Part shown: positions 8,373-17,806 of the stretch, one piece after another
Numbering within the stretch: the first letter of the stretch is position 1
Layout: the number at the start of each line of letters is the position of its first letter
From: Parachryseolinea silvisoli
GTDB taxonomy: Bacteria > Bacteroidota > Bacteroidia > Cytophagales > Cyclobacteriaceae
Assembly: GCF_021190955.1 (NCBI RefSeq)
Contig: NZ_JAIOAO010000007.1
Span: 186,001 to 250,000 of the forward strand
Length of the DNA stretch: 64,000 nt
Direction of reading: 5' to 3'
The notes under the pieces: model-generated
What the model saw: only the letters and a program-made list of their open reading frames with translations
Database searches by the model: none
Told to the model about the DNA's origin: nothing
Made by a program: the position numbers and the translations under genes

Positions 8373-9563
8373 TTAAGCGGATGCACCCAACTGCGGAACC
8401 TTTCGGTCCGCAACCTGGCGATAATATTCCTCCCGCAACGACGTCCAGACATACTGCTGATCAAAATTGGCAACCACATAACTTCGGGCCGCGGCCGCAA
8501 AGGACTGTCGCAGCGCAACATCCTGCATCAGCGTGTTCATGGCCGCATGCAGTGCGTCGGCATCCTTGGGCTTTACAATCAGGCCTGTTACCCCCCGGTG
8601 GATGATCTCGTTACAGCCGTTGATATCCGAAACAACACATGGCACCTCCAGGCAGCACGCCTGCATTACCACGTTGGGAAAACCTTCACGGTAACTGGGG
8701 AACACAAACACATCGGAAGCCATAATCCAGGGCTTTACATCGCGCTGAAAGCCGGCCAGAATAACGCGGGGGTCTTGTTGCAGAAAAGCATAGTCTTCGG
8801 GTGTCAGCGGGTCGAGATCCTGTTCAAACGCGCCGATCAGCAGTAAAAATAGCCTCCCCGAAGACGCCTCCGACAACCGCCGGAAAGCCCGGATCAGTTC
8901 ACCAATACCTTTATCCTTTACAATCCGTCCTACAAAGGAAAATACCACGTCGCCCGGTTGAATACCATACCGTTGCCGGATGGCGGCGGCCTCTTCTTCT
9001 AACACCGGTGTACGTTTAAAAAGAGAAGTATCGATACCGTTAGTGCTACCGCGGCCAATGATCGTGAGCTTGCGCGGCGACACGCGCAGCGTCTGCACTA
9101 TAAATTCTTTCAACCCTTCGGCATTGGGATATACCCGGTGGGCACACAGGTACGTAATCTTCTCTACGGCTTCCAGCAGCCGGCGTGTTGCGCCGCGGGT
9201 TTCCATCAGGGGTAAACCCGCCACGGTATGCATGCGCACTGGCACGCGGCAATACCAGGCGGCCAACATACCCAGCAGGCCCGCCTTGGGTGTGTGGGTA
9301 TGGACAATATGCGGACGCACCTGCTGTATAATGCGAATGATTTTCCAGAGACACACCAGGTCTTGCAGGGGAGTGATCTTGCGTGTCATCGGCACCACGT
9401 GGTGTTGAGCACCCTCCGCCAGCACGTCGTCCGTTTCTTTGCCCGGCGCGCTCATGGTGTGCACTTCAAAGCCCTGTGCCAGCATATACCGGAACTGGCC
9501 TCGCAGCAATACATGTAACGATAAGGGAACGGTAGTAATTCTAAGCAACCTGGTCTTTTCCAT
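8373..9563 (-). CDS. Glycosyltransferase, GT4 family (PglA-like)
   Basis: 396 residues with a GT-B fold. The N-terminal acceptor domain holds the HTHTPKAGLLGMLAA segment typical of PglA/WbpX-like enzymes that add the second sugar to a lipid-linked amino sugar. The C-terminal donor domain has FVGRIVKDKG and the EGFPNVVMQACCLEVP block, with the EX7E-type glutamate partly replaced (E...C). The gene follows the polysaccharide deacetylase, with a 23-nt overlap at its ATG, and precedes the sugar transferase. A role as second transferase of the repeat unit is likely but inferred. Confidence 0.87.
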   Translation of the reverse strand: MEKTRLLRITTVPLSLHVLLRGQFRYMLAQGFEVHTMSAPGKETDDVLAEGAQHHVVPMTRKITPLQDLVCLWKIIRIIQQVRPHIVHTHTPKAGLLGMLAAWYCRVPVRMHTVAGLPLMETRGATRRLLEAVEKITYLCAHRVYPNAEGLKEFIVQTLRVSPRKLTIIGRGSTNGIDTSLFKRTPVLEEEAAAIRQRYGIQPGDVVFSFVGRIVKDKGIGELIRAFRRLSEASSGRLFLLLIGAFEQDLDPLTPEDYAFLQQDPRVILAGFQRDVKPWIMASDVFVFPSYREGFPNVVMQACCLEVPCVVSDINGCNEIIHRGVTGLIVKPKDADALHAAMNTLMQDVALRQSFAAAARSYVVANFDQQYVWTSLREEYYRQVADRKVPQLGASA

Positions 9564-10548
9564 GCATCTGGTAAATATAGTCTGCCGTCTCCCCCATCGT
9601 CAGACTGCTCATCTGATAAAGCTTACGGCAATAGTCGAAGTGTTGCAGAATCTTTTCCAATCCTTTCATGCTCTGCTCGGGATAGCTGCCGAAATTGTGC
9701 GGATGCCACCACAGGTGGTATACTTCCTGGTTTCTGGCCGCGCGTTCCATCTCCTGGCAGATACGATTGATCTTCATATCGTTCAGAAAATATTCTCCCG
9801 GGCTGTATGGCCGCAATAGTCGACTGGCCGGCAGGCAAAGTGGCATACCGGGTTGAATAACGATGCTATCGAGCGTATAGGTATTCTTTTTCCCGAGCGG
9901 TATATAGGCATCGGCACCGCGGTTGAGCCGTTTCCAGCGAGACTCGTTTCGGGTGCTGCGAATGTTCCAGAACCAGTCGCGCGGGTTGTCGCGCACCGAC
10001 GTAAAGCCCTCCTCGTAACACACCCGCAGGTAGTCTTCGTTAAACTGGTTGCGCGGAAACACCAGCGACGTCAGGCGCTTGCCGTGCAGGGCCGCAGTTT
10101 GCTGGGCTGCCCGCAGATCGCCGCGGAACTGGTCCACGGTTTGCCCGGGTTCGTTACAATAGTAATGCGAAAAGGTATGCGACCCGAGTTCCTGGTTCGG
10201 CGTATGCAGTATTTCTTTCACCAGCGACGCCGCGAAGTGAAATGGGTCGGTCGGCTCATCTTCACCGATGCCGGTATTCTCCATGTATTGATACGCCGAC
10301 AACGCTTGTTGCGCATATCCTGGCCGCTCCGTCGGGTAAAGGCGTTCCGCCTCGCGCCGGGTGTTATGCATCAGGATTCCGACAGTAGCCCAGGTTACAT
10401 GTACATCGTGTTGCTTAAATGCCCGCAACATGTTGGGAATGGTTTTGCGGGTATTCAGGAAATACTGACGGTATTGTTGCAGCGGCCACTTCTCAAAGCC
10501 GCCCCAGTGAAGCTCAAAGTCCAGGGATATCGTAAAAATTCCGTTCAT
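9541..10548 (-). CDS. Polysaccharide deacetylase family protein (NodB-type)
   Basis: 335 residues without a clear signal peptide. Motif 1 is FTISLDFELHWG, with Asp10 as the metal/base aspartate. Motif 2 is SHTFSH (His124, His128), the metal-binding HxxxH. The later WWHPHNFG motif supplies a further His. Carbohydrate esterase family 4 enzymes remove N- or O-acetyl groups from glycans. The apparently cytoplasmic location suggests it acts on a lipid-linked intermediate rather than on the exported polymer. It overlaps the polymerase-like gene upstream by 4 nt and the GT4 gene downstream by 23 nt, so it is translationally coupled to both. Confidence 0.87.
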   Translation of the reverse strand: MNGIFTISLDFELHWGGFEKWPLQQYRQYFLNTRKTIPNMLRAFKQHDVHVTWATVGILMHNTRREAERLYPTERPGYAQQALSAYQYMENTGIGEDEPTDPFHFAASLVKEILHTPNQELGSHTFSHYYCNEPGQTVDQFRGDLRAAQQTAALHGKRLTSLVFPRNQFNEDYLRVCYEEGFTSVRDNPRDWFWNIRSTRNESRWKRLNRGADAYIPLGKKNTYTLDSIVIQPGMPLCLPASRLLRPYSPGEYFLNDMKINRICQEMERAARNQEVYHLWWHPHNFGSYPEQSMKGLEKILQHFDYCRKLYQMSSLTMGETADYIYQMHGKDQVA

Positions 10549-11765
10549 GCAGCAGGGGTTGTTGATGGGGATGGAGGTTGGGGCCTTCGCACGGGGGTAC
10601 GCCGTCGTACGGCGGCAAATACCTTTCGTTTCTCCGCTTCCATGTATGACAGCACGACAAATAGCAACAGAATCATAACCTGGCTTTTTTGCCGCATGGC
10701 TAATCCCAGGTTACCGGCAATCTGCGCCAGGGCGACCGAAACGGTCAGGAAGCTAAAGAAGGCGCTCTTAGCCAGAAAGTCACCGGTAAATAAGAACTTG
10801 ATACCGCGCAGGCTTGTCAGAATCTTCAGCGTGACGGCTACATAAAAAACATTTTCGAACGATACAATGATACCGAGCACACCGGGCGCATCAACAAACA
10901 ACGGGCGGTATAAGAATGTAAACACCTGCATCGGTAAACTATACTGTGTAATATCCACTCCGGACGAAGCCTTGGTAAGCTCCTTTGCCCGCCGGGACAT
11001 ATCAAGCCCCTGTGATATAAACTGTTCCTCGTCAATGCCGACCATGGAGAGAACATCGCGATAGATAAAAAAGAATGCCACCGAGGCGCCCAGCAAAAAC
11101 AACACGCGCCAGGCAACGCTCACCCCGCGGGAAGAGAATATAAATCCGGCCGCCGACGACACCAGCAGTACCAGCATGATGTGCGGGCGTACGTGGTAAA
11201 TGATCAACCCGCCAATGGCTACTGCCAAAAGACGCTTGCGCACATTGCTGATACCAAAAAAGTATAATCCAAGGCCCAGGAAAATGATCGAGCCTTTTCC
11301 AAAAGACGACGACCAGAAGTGCAGGTTAGGTAAAAAGAATGTGAGCGTGAGCAGGTCATAGCCCATGAACTGGTGCTTAAACCGGATGTTCTCCCGGAAG
11401 AAGATATAAAAATACAGGAAGCCCAGAAACCCCAGGAAGGAGAACAACGCCATCATGGCCTCGTACGAAAATCCCAGGTACCGAATAAAGGGATAGCCAA
11501 CGAACTCAATAAAGGTTGTGCTGGTGCCATAAAACGCGCCCCACGTATCGCCGCGGAATCCGCTCTCTACCTTGTGATAATACGCACGGGAGTCCGACGG
11601 GTTAAAGGCTACATAGCCCAGGTACGCAAACGAAAGGAGGATGTGCCACCAGTACATATTGCGCATAAGCGGCGCATCCATCACAGGATGCCGACGCTTC
11701 AGGCGGCCGATGACTGCGAACGAGATCAATCCCGTCAGAACCAGTACTAATAATCCTCCTAACAT
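10545..11765 (-). CDS. Multi-span membrane protein, probable Wzy/EpsG-like polysaccharide polymerase
   Basis: 406 residues with about ten hydrophobic helices and a Pro/Arg-rich C-terminal tail (VRRRTPVRRPQPPSPS). After helix 2 there is an NPSDSRAYY motif. Large membrane proteins of this size between glycosyltransferases are usually the polymerase that joins lipid-linked repeats in the periplasm. The location of the conserved polar residues resembles EpsG-type proteins more than classical Wzy, but sequence conservation in these families is very low. It is the only polymerase candidate in the locus. A role in transport or ligation cannot be excluded. Confidence 0.65.
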   Translation of the reverse strand: MLGGLLVLVLTGLISFAVIGRLKRRHPVMDAPLMRNMYWWHILLSFAYLGYVAFNPSDSRAYYHKVESGFRGDTWGAFYGTSTTFIEFVGYPFIRYLGFSYEAMMALFSFLGFLGFLYFYIFFRENIRFKHQFMGYDLLTLTFFLPNLHFWSSSFGKGSIIFLGLGLYFFGISNVRKRLLAVAIGGLIIYHVRPHIMLVLLVSSAAGFIFSSRGVSVAWRVLFLLGASVAFFFIYRDVLSMVGIDEEQFISQGLDMSRRAKELTKASSGVDITQYSLPMQVFTFLYRPLFVDAPGVLGIIVSFENVFYVAVTLKILTSLRGIKFLFTGDFLAKSAFFSFLTVSVALAQIAGNLGLAMRQKSQVMILLLFVVLSYMEAEKRKVFAAVRRRTPVRRPQPPSPSTTPAA

Positions 11766-11768
11766 GCT

Positions 11769-12803
11769 TTAGAATAATTCAAGGTCTCCCAATGACGGAC
11801 TCCAGGCGCGAAACGCTGCCAAGTCCGCTAATTTTTCTTCCGATGCCACGGCGCGAATGGTGACACCAGGACCGATGCGCAGGCCCCGGAAGTTAAGCAA
11901 TCCACTGCCTTTATACCACGGATTGCAACCCGACACCGTAATATAGTCAGCCTTCTGACGCCGCGCTTCTGCCCTCACCCATGCGGCCAGCGCACGTTTG
12001 GAAACATCGGCGTGTACAAACATGTCAGCCACACGAAACTCCACGCCCATGCCCGAAGGTTTGAGGCGGTAAAACATCAGCGCCGCTAATTGCTCGCCAC
12101 GCATCATGCCATGCGCACCGTACTGTACCACCGGCACGTGGTAGTACCGCCACAAAAGCGATTCGCGCGTATGCGGGGTATACCAGGTCTGCCCGCGTTG
12201 CTGACGGCTACTTTCCAACACCGCCGCCACGCCTGGATGCTCCAGCCAATTTGCCACACCTGCGCTGTCGGGTGCCCGCCGCGCCGCAATGCCCGGTACA
12301 CGGTCGTCGTTTACATACTCGGCCGCGCGGCGCCGTTTCAATCTGGCCAGGACCATCGACACCGGCCGCAGCAGTTCAATGTGTATCGGCAATTTGCCAG
12401 CTTCGCGCCAGCCCATCTTCAAATAACCAGGTTTGCTGTTCTGGTTGGGTGTGTTAAAAACGACGTGTGTGCCGTGCTGCAGGCAATACTCCAACAGTGA
12501 CAGTGTGAGCTTTTTAAAGATTCCTTTGCCCTGGTAATCCGGATGCGTGGCGGTGTCGACCGCGCGCACAGCCTGTAACACCTGGCCGTCGGCGCGTTGC
12601 CATCTCCAAGGCATAAAGGCGCGTACGCCTACCAACTCATCACCGTCAAACGTCACCAGCACAGGCGACACGCCAAAGGGATTTTCCACGTGCTTCCAGC
12701 GCCAGTATAGTTCTGACTTGGGTAACAAGCTTTCGCCCAGGCTTTTCTTGAGCAATTCTACAATGCCGGGAATGTCTCGTTCCTGTGCGATCCGGATGTC
12801 CAT
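11769..12803 (-). CDS. GNAT family N-acetyltransferase
   Basis: 344 residues. The N-terminal half (DIRIAQERDIPGIVELL, VDTATHPDYQGKGIFKKL at about 85-105) has the GNAT acetyl-CoA motif Q/R-x-x-G-x-G/A as YQGKGIF. The C-terminal half is a second, less conserved domain with WRYYHVP, resembling GNAT or FemAB-like proteins in polysaccharide loci. It probably acylates an amino sugar of the repeat unit. It lies 3 nt from the polymerase-like gene and 32 nt after the next glycosyltransferase. Confidence 0.75.
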   Translation of the reverse strand: MDIRIAQERDIPGIVELLKKSLGESLLPKSELYWRWKHVENPFGVSPVLVTFDGDELVGVRAFMPWRWQRADGQVLQAVRAVDTATHPDYQGKGIFKKLTLSLLEYCLQHGTHVVFNTPNQNSKPGYLKMGWREAGKLPIHIELLRPVSMVLARLKRRRAAEYVNDDRVPGIAARRAPDSAGVANWLEHPGVAAVLESSRQQRGQTWYTPHTRESLLWRYYHVPVVQYGAHGMMRGEQLAALMFYRLKPSGMGVEFRVADMFVHADVSKRALAAWVRAEARRQKADYITVSGCNPWYKGSGLLNFRGLRIGPGVTIRAVASEEKLADLAAFRAWSPSLGDLELF

Positions 12804-12835
12804 AGTATTGATTGACCTGTAAAATTCGCCATTTC

Positions 12836-13972
12836 TTATTTCATGCGCGAGCTTTTTTGCCGCCGTTGTTCGTAAATCTGCTCCAATCCCTGCACCATCG
12901 TTTCCATGCTGAAGCGCTCTTGCACCCGTACGCGTGCCTGTGCTCCCAATGCCTTGCGTCTTGGCTCGTCTTGCAACACGCCTGCCGCCAACGCCACCAG
13001 TTTCTCTGGCTCGTCCACGCTGCAGAGCAGCCCGTCAATGTCCGGACGAACAACCTCCTTGATGCCGCCGGCGTCGGTAGTCACCACCGGACAGCCTGAA
13101 GACATAGCCTCCAACAGCGCAATGGGCAAGCCTTCAAAGATCGAGCTCATCATATACAAACTGAACGTGGCAAAGTACGGCCGCACTTCGGTTTGTAAGC
13201 CGGCAAAGTGTACACGTTCTTTTAAACCAAGCTCGGCATGGCGGGTGTATAGCGGCTCGCGCAGTGGACCGTCCCCCACGATGATGAAATGAGCCGCCGG
13301 TACCTGCTTCAATATTTCTTTCGCGGTCTCCATCCACAGATCGAGGCGCTTTTGAAAACGAAACACTGCCACGGTGCCGATCACCGGAGCATCGGCGGGA
13401 ATACCAAAGGCCTTGCGCACGGCATCACTGCCGCCATAGCCTGGGGCAAAACGCTCGGTGTTGACACCGTTCAGAATCGTCTGCAACGGAGCCTTCAATG
13501 TGGGCTTATACTTACGAATGGATTGTTCTACGTCTTCCGACACGGCCACGACTGCCGTGAGCCAATTCATGGTGGCCAGGTTCAGCAAGCGCGTCGCGAA
13601 GTGATACCGTTCCTGTTTGTTGTGTTCGGTGTAGATCACGGGCACACCCGTCATCTTGCCTACGATGCGCGCCAGTACGCCCGCCCACGGTAAGTGCGCG
13701 TGAATCAATTGAATATCATGCTTCCGCACATAGTTTGCCACGGCTTTCGCCCGCAGCAAGAGCTTGATGTTATTGCCCGCGTCAAAGCACGTGACAATAC
13801 CGCCATGCTCGCGGATCGCTCCCACCATCTGGTCCTTCCAGGGCAGGAAATATATATAATGAAATTCATACCGGGCGTGGTCGTGCAGCCGCAATGTCTC
13901 GGGCAAGAGCATCTCGGCGCCACCGCGTCCCAGGGATTTAATGATGTGCAGTATCTTGATCTTCGGTTCCAT
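12836..13972 (-). CDS. Glycosyltransferase, GT4 family
   Basis: 378 residues. The N-terminal LHIIKSLGRGGAEMLL loop (about 9-24) is the acceptor-domain signature of GT4 enzymes. The C-terminal block FEGLPIALLEAMSSGCPVV has the EX7E donor-site glutamates, followed by GGIKEVV. It is a retaining GT-B enzyme that adds one sugar to the lipid-linked repeat. It is one of three consecutive GT-B genes; donor and acceptor cannot be told from sequence. Confidence 0.87.
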   Translation of the reverse strand: MEPKIKILHIIKSLGRGGAEMLLPETLRLHDHARYEFHYIYFLPWKDQMVGAIREHGGIVTCFDAGNNIKLLLRAKAVANYVRKHDIQLIHAHLPWAGVLARIVGKMTGVPVIYTEHNKQERYHFATRLLNLATMNWLTAVVAVSEDVEQSIRKYKPTLKAPLQTILNGVNTERFAPGYGGSDAVRKAFGIPADAPVIGTVAVFRFQKRLDLWMETAKEILKQVPAAHFIIVGDGPLREPLYTRHAELGLKERVHFAGLQTEVRPYFATFSLYMMSSIFEGLPIALLEAMSSGCPVVTTDAGGIKEVVRPDIDGLLCSVDEPEKLVALAAGVLQDEPRRKALGAQARVRVQERFSMETMVQGLEQIYEQRRQKSSRMK

Positions 13973-13980
13973 AACGTTCT

Positions 13981-15078
13981 TTAGTTCCGGGTCACGACGC
14001 GTTGATAAGCATCGGCAAACCGCTGTGCGATCTGACGGTTGAGGTACGCACGCTCTACTTCCGCGCGCGCATCACGCCGTATCTGCAGCGAAGCTTCGGA
14101 AATAGTCAGTGCTTCGCGCGCCGCTGTGGTAAAGGCCGCTTCGTCGTCTTTGGCAATCAGCCAACCGGTCTTTCCAGGCATCACCACTTCGCTGATTCCA
14201 CCTACGTCGGACGCCACGACCGGCAGGTCGTAATAAAAGGCTTCCAGGATCACCCCGGGCAGTCCCTCGATCTTACTCGGCATGGCAAACGCACGGGCAT
14301 GCCGCATCAGCGCCAGCACATCCTTGCGATACCCCAACAGATATACATGCTGCTGCAGTCCCAGTGCACGAATCTGCTGCTCCAGGTCCGACCGCAGACG
14401 GCCGTCGCCCACAATCAGCGTACACACCGGTATGCCCGTATCCACCAGGGTTTTGGTTATGCGTACCAGGGCGGCCTGGTTCTTTTCCGGCACCAGGCTG
14501 CCGACGTTCAAGAGCACCGGTGTATTAAAATAGGCAGCACAGTCAGGCGGTAACGGCAAGTCGTGTGCGGTCTCTTCAATACCGATCGGCACCGTCGTCG
14601 TACGGGCAGCATCCACACCATACGTGCGCACAAAATCCTGGCGGCACAGTTCGCTGACAGAAATGACGTGGTCCACGCGGCGTGCAAAAAATCGGTTCAG
14701 CCACAACTTGGGTTTCGTGTCGATAAAGTCACTCACCTTGTTGGCATTGCGGAACACCAGCCGGCTCTTCCAGCCAAACAAAAGGCGCGAGAACACCGCG
14801 AACTTCAGCGTGTCACCCGCATTGGCTTGTACAATGTCGGGTTGGAATTCACGAATGTAGTCAGCCAGCTGTCGCCAGCCGGCAATGTCAAAAAAGCGTT
14901 TGCTCAGCGGGCGGTCAAACCGTACGACCGTGCCGGGAAAGGGCAGTTTGGCCTCGCCTGGCAGCAGGCACACCATCCGCACCTCGTGACCGGCTTCGGC
15001 CAGGTGCGCGGACAGTTGGCTCGCAAAAATCTCCGCGCCGCGCAGTTGAGGCTTTTGTATCAGTTGCAGGATTTTCAT
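13981..15078 (-). CDS. Glycosyltransferase, GT4 family
   Basis: 365 residues with a GT-B fold. It begins MKILQLIQKPQLRGAEIFAS, with the G-A-E loop of the acceptor domain. The donor domain has VGSLVPEKNQ, GDGRLRSDL and the EX7E block (EGLPGVILEAFYYDLP) followed by GGISEVV. The start overlaps the stop of the upstream glycosyltransferase by 4 nt, so the two are coupled. The sugar specificity is unknown. Confidence 0.87.
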   Translation of the reverse strand: MKILQLIQKPQLRGAEIFASQLSAHLAEAGHEVRMVCLLPGEAKLPFPGTVVRFDRPLSKRFFDIAGWRQLADYIREFQPDIVQANAGDTLKFAVFSRLLFGWKSRLVFRNANKVSDFIDTKPKLWLNRFFARRVDHVISVSELCRQDFVRTYGVDAARTTTVPIGIEETAHDLPLPPDCAAYFNTPVLLNVGSLVPEKNQAALVRITKTLVDTGIPVCTLIVGDGRLRSDLEQQIRALGLQQHVYLLGYRKDVLALMRHARAFAMPSKIEGLPGVILEAFYYDLPVVASDVGGISEVVMPGKTGWLIAKDDEAAFTTAAREALTISEASLQIRRDARAEVERAYLNRQIAQRFADAYQRVVTRN

Positions 15079-16196
15079 GCCTTCTGTATGGCGTTTAAAA
15101 TTTCAACAGCACGTTGTTCCCATGTGTAATGATCGGTAAACTCGCGGAGCGCCTGTGCCCCGAGCTTCTGCCGCAGCCCCGCGTCGTGCTGCAGGCGCGC
15201 AATGGCCGCCTGCCATTCGGCCAGCGACGCCGGATCACACAGCAGCGCCGTCTCTTCGTGTTGTACTACTTCGCGGATCACCGCCAGCGACGAGGTAATG
15301 ATGGGTTTGCCCGCAGACATATATTCAAACAGCTTGAGCGGCGACATCCACAACGCCAGGTTGTTGGCACCGCGCTTCTCACTGACAATAACCTGATCGG
15401 TATACGGTGCAATCAGCACATCAAACGAGCGGATAAAACCAGGCAAAGCCTGTTGCGTCTGAAAGCCGTGAAACGTAAGGTTCGGCAACGCCCCCACGCG
15501 ATCGTGAATCGCCTGGATCTGTTGTTTGCTGCCGCCGACCACGTGGAAATGTACTGCCGTCGATGCCTGTGCCAGGGGCACGAGAATCTCCATGCCTTTG
15601 CCGGGATATAAACTGCCCACATAGCCCACGCTGAAGCCTGCATCTTGTAACGCCGGCGCCCCCGCCGGAAACGGGTCTGCGCCGTCATGCGCCACGTGTA
15701 TGGCCGATGCCGGCAACCCGAAGTTATCCTGGTAATAACGCTTGAGCGCGGCCGAGATCACCACCAGCTTTTGCAGCTTCCGGTGACGTACAATAAAAGC
15801 AAACATCCGGCGCAGCCGTGTGCCTTTGCCTTCGAAGGGCTCATGCACCTCAAATACCACGGGCAGGTTGTACAATAACCGGAAGAACGCCGCCGTGATA
15901 GACCGCGTGTAGACAAGGTCTGCGTTCAGTCCGAGCACGCGCCACGCCATGCTGAGGTTATACCAGGCGCCCGAACCCTTAAAAGGTTTGCGCGGCTGGA
16001 TCGTCAAATCAAAATTGCGCTGCACCGCGTAGAACGCATGTATATCCTGCACATTCTGAAAACAAGCGGTTGTATTCTTGCCGATTAACGTCACCTGGTG
16101 GCCGGCCACGGCAAAGGCCTGGCACATCTTCATGACGTGCACACTGTTCGGACTGGAGGACGGAATAGCCGAGTCGGAGATATAGACAATCTTCAT
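15075..16196 (-). CDS. Glycosyltransferase, GT4-like
   Basis: 373 residues, GT-B. The N-terminus KIVYISDSAIPSSSPNSVHV resembles acceptor domains with a Ser-rich loop. The donor domain has GYVGSLYPGKGMEIL and the PLKLFEYMSAGKPIITS block, where the EX7E second glutamate lies further on (REVVQHEE). It follows the GT29-like gene by 7 nt. It adds one residue of the repeat unit; linkage and donor are unknown. Confidence 0.85.
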   Translation of the reverse strand: MKIVYISDSAIPSSSPNSVHVMKMCQAFAVAGHQVTLIGKNTTACFQNVQDIHAFYAVQRNFDLTIQPRKPFKGSGAWYNLSMAWRVLGLNADLVYTRSITAAFFRLLYNLPVVFEVHEPFEGKGTRLRRMFAFIVRHRKLQKLVVISAALKRYYQDNFGLPASAIHVAHDGADPFPAGAPALQDAGFSVGYVGSLYPGKGMEILVPLAQASTAVHFHVVGGSKQQIQAIHDRVGALPNLTFHGFQTQQALPGFIRSFDVLIAPYTDQVIVSEKRGANNLALWMSPLKLFEYMSAGKPIITSSLAVIREVVQHEETALLCDPASLAEWQAAIARLQHDAGLRQKLGAQALREFTDHYTWEQRAVEILNAIQKA

Positions 16197-16203
16197 AAGT
16201 GGC

Positions 16204-16935
16204 TTATTGAGTATCTAAAATCCCTCGCAATGTCGTATCCATCTGCACATTCTTGCCGGCGTGCCGTGCCAGGCGCTTCTTAAAGGCCTCATACTCCAAA
16301 TCCGGATTGTGCAGTCCCACTCCTTGCATAAAGTCACGCGCCTGCGTGGCTTGCTTCATGTCGTCGCGGTAGCCGTCACCATACGCCGTCTTAAAGAACG
16401 TAAAGCCCGTGATGTATAGCTCCGAAAAATCGGACTCCAGCAGCGTACACAGCGCCGAGTAGCCCGTCGTCGGACGGTAGCTTCCTAGCGATTGGTTAAT
16501 GTCGTTGTATAGCTTGCGCGACAACACATACGTGGGCTGCGCGGTTAAATACTTCTTGTAAAAGTTAAAGGTATTGCGAAGACCCGACCATTCGTTGCGC
16601 GGGTTGATAACATACTGCACGCCCTGCCGGCGGTACATATCAAAGTCCAGCGGACCACCGCCACTGTGCATGTTCTCAAGAAAACAGTGAAATAGAATAT
16701 CGGTGCGGGTACCGATGTCTGCGCTACTCTTGCCCGCCTCGATCGTCAACGCCGATTTATTCACGCGTACGACCAGGTCGAAGCCATCGATATAGGCCCC
16801 CTTGCCGGTATTAAAGGCTGACGTAGCGGGTCCGACCACGGCAATACGTTTCCCTTTGAATTTCTCCATCGGAAATACATGAATGTTGGTCGTCGCCAGC
16901 AACAGGCCACGGCAAGCATGAATCAGTTTTTTCAT
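16204..16935 (-). CDS. GT29 (sialyltransferase)-like glycosyltransferase
   Basis: 243 residues from the ATG at 16935 (MKKLIHACRG). I prefer it to the ATG 13 codons upstream, which would overlap the SGNH gene. Residues 31-60 (IAVVGPATSA ... IDGFDLVVRVN) match the L-motif of GT29 sialyltransferases, the CMP-binding region. Residues 154-180 (RPTTGYSALCTLLES, ELYITGF) match the S-motif. GT29 enzymes transfer sialic or related acids from CMP donors, which fits the cytidylyltransferase and NeuB genes of the locus. Sequence similarity to animal enzymes is confined to these motifs, so substrate and activity are inference. The protein has no obvious signal peptide and should act in the cytoplasm. Confidence 0.72.
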   Translation of the reverse strand: MKKLIHACRGLLLATTNIHVFPMEKFKGKRIAVVGPATSAFNTGKGAYIDGFDLVVRVNKSALTIEAGKSSADIGTRTDILFHCFLENMHSGGGPLDFDMYRRQGVQYVINPRNEWSGLRNTFNFYKKYLTAQPTYVLSRKLYNDINQSLGSYRPTTGYSALCTLLESDFSELYITGFTFFKTAYGDGYRDDMKQATQARDFMQGVGLHNPDLEYEAFKKRLARHAGKNVQMDTTLRGILDTQ

Positions 16936-16951
16936 AACGCTTTTTCGTGGG

Positions 16952-17803
16952 TTAATCATGAAACACCTCGGCAAATTTTTCCATAAATACCGCCGCTCCC
17001 TTTTTATTCAGGTGATCCTGGTCCACGTACCAGCTTTCGTTTTGCAGCTCCGGTGTAAAGTCGCGTACCGTTAGCCCGTTGACTTTTGCCAGCGAGTCGA
17101 CAACCATTGTCAGGTACGCACTCTCCGGGCGGTTGCGCACGAGCGAATCGTAATAGGGATGCACCGGGTAACGCACCGGTATAATATCATACCCACCCTG
17201 CCGGGCCCGGGTAATCAATGCCTGATATTCGCGCAGCAGCTTGCGGCTGACCGTGCTGTCGGGAAACTGTGCCGCCGCCCGCGAGCGAGCGCGCCCCTTG
17301 CTGAATGTATTTTTTTCCGGATCCGCCGGCTTTTTGCCAATCTGTAGCACATAGCGCTTGGTATCAAAACCCGTATTCGCATCGAAGAACAACGGCAGCC
17401 AATATACCACGTGTTTGTTCAGGTATGGATTATTGATCGTTTTGTTGACGGTGTTGTTCTGCTTTTCCTCCCGGTATACCGACACCAGATGCGGCTCGAA
17501 CGGAAGCACTACCGCTTTCTTACCTTCAAACCGGTTATGTTGAATGGCATACTCCAATTTCATCATCATGTCGGTCACGTTGTCGGAACCCTGCGCGAAG
17601 TTATAGCGGAGGGAATCGGTGTTGCCGGCCCATGACCGGTTGGCATGTGAATCGCCCAGGACTAACAACCGGAACCGCTCGGGGCAGTCCAGGTATTTCT
17701 TTTCATACGAACGCAGGTTGCCCCCGATCACCCCGACATATAGCAGGTTAACCACCAGCAGCACCCCGAGGCCCAAAAGAATGTGGCGCAGGAATTTGTT
17801 CAT
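16952..17803 (-). CDS. SGNH hydrolase-like periplasmic protein paired with MBOAT
   Basis: 283 residues with one N-terminal membrane anchor (about 7-27) and the rest extracytoplasmic. Block I is LVLGDSHANR, with Ser52 the expected nucleophile. Block V is DQDHLNKKG near residues 261-269, supplying Asp and His264. This is the DltD/AlgX-like partner arrangement: the adjacent MBOAT moves an acyl group across the membrane and the SGNH protein places it on the glycan. The gene lies 3 nt after the MBOAT gene. The acyl group, probably acetyl, is inferred. Confidence 0.75.
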   Translation of the reverse strand: MNKFLRHILLGLGVLLVVNLLYVGVIGGNLRSYEKKYLDCPERFRLLVLGDSHANRSWAGNTDSLRYNFAQGSDNVTDMMMKLEYAIQHNRFEGKKAVVLPFEPHLVSVYREEKQNNTVNKTINNPYLNKHVVYWLPLFFDANTGFDTKRYVLQIGKKPADPEKNTFSKGRARSRAAAQFPDSTVSRKLLREYQALITRARQGGYDIIPVRYPVHPYYDSLVRNRPESAYLTMVVDSLAKVNGLTVRDFTPELQNESWYVDQDHLNKKGAAVFMEKFAEVFHD

Positions 17804-17806
17804 ATC

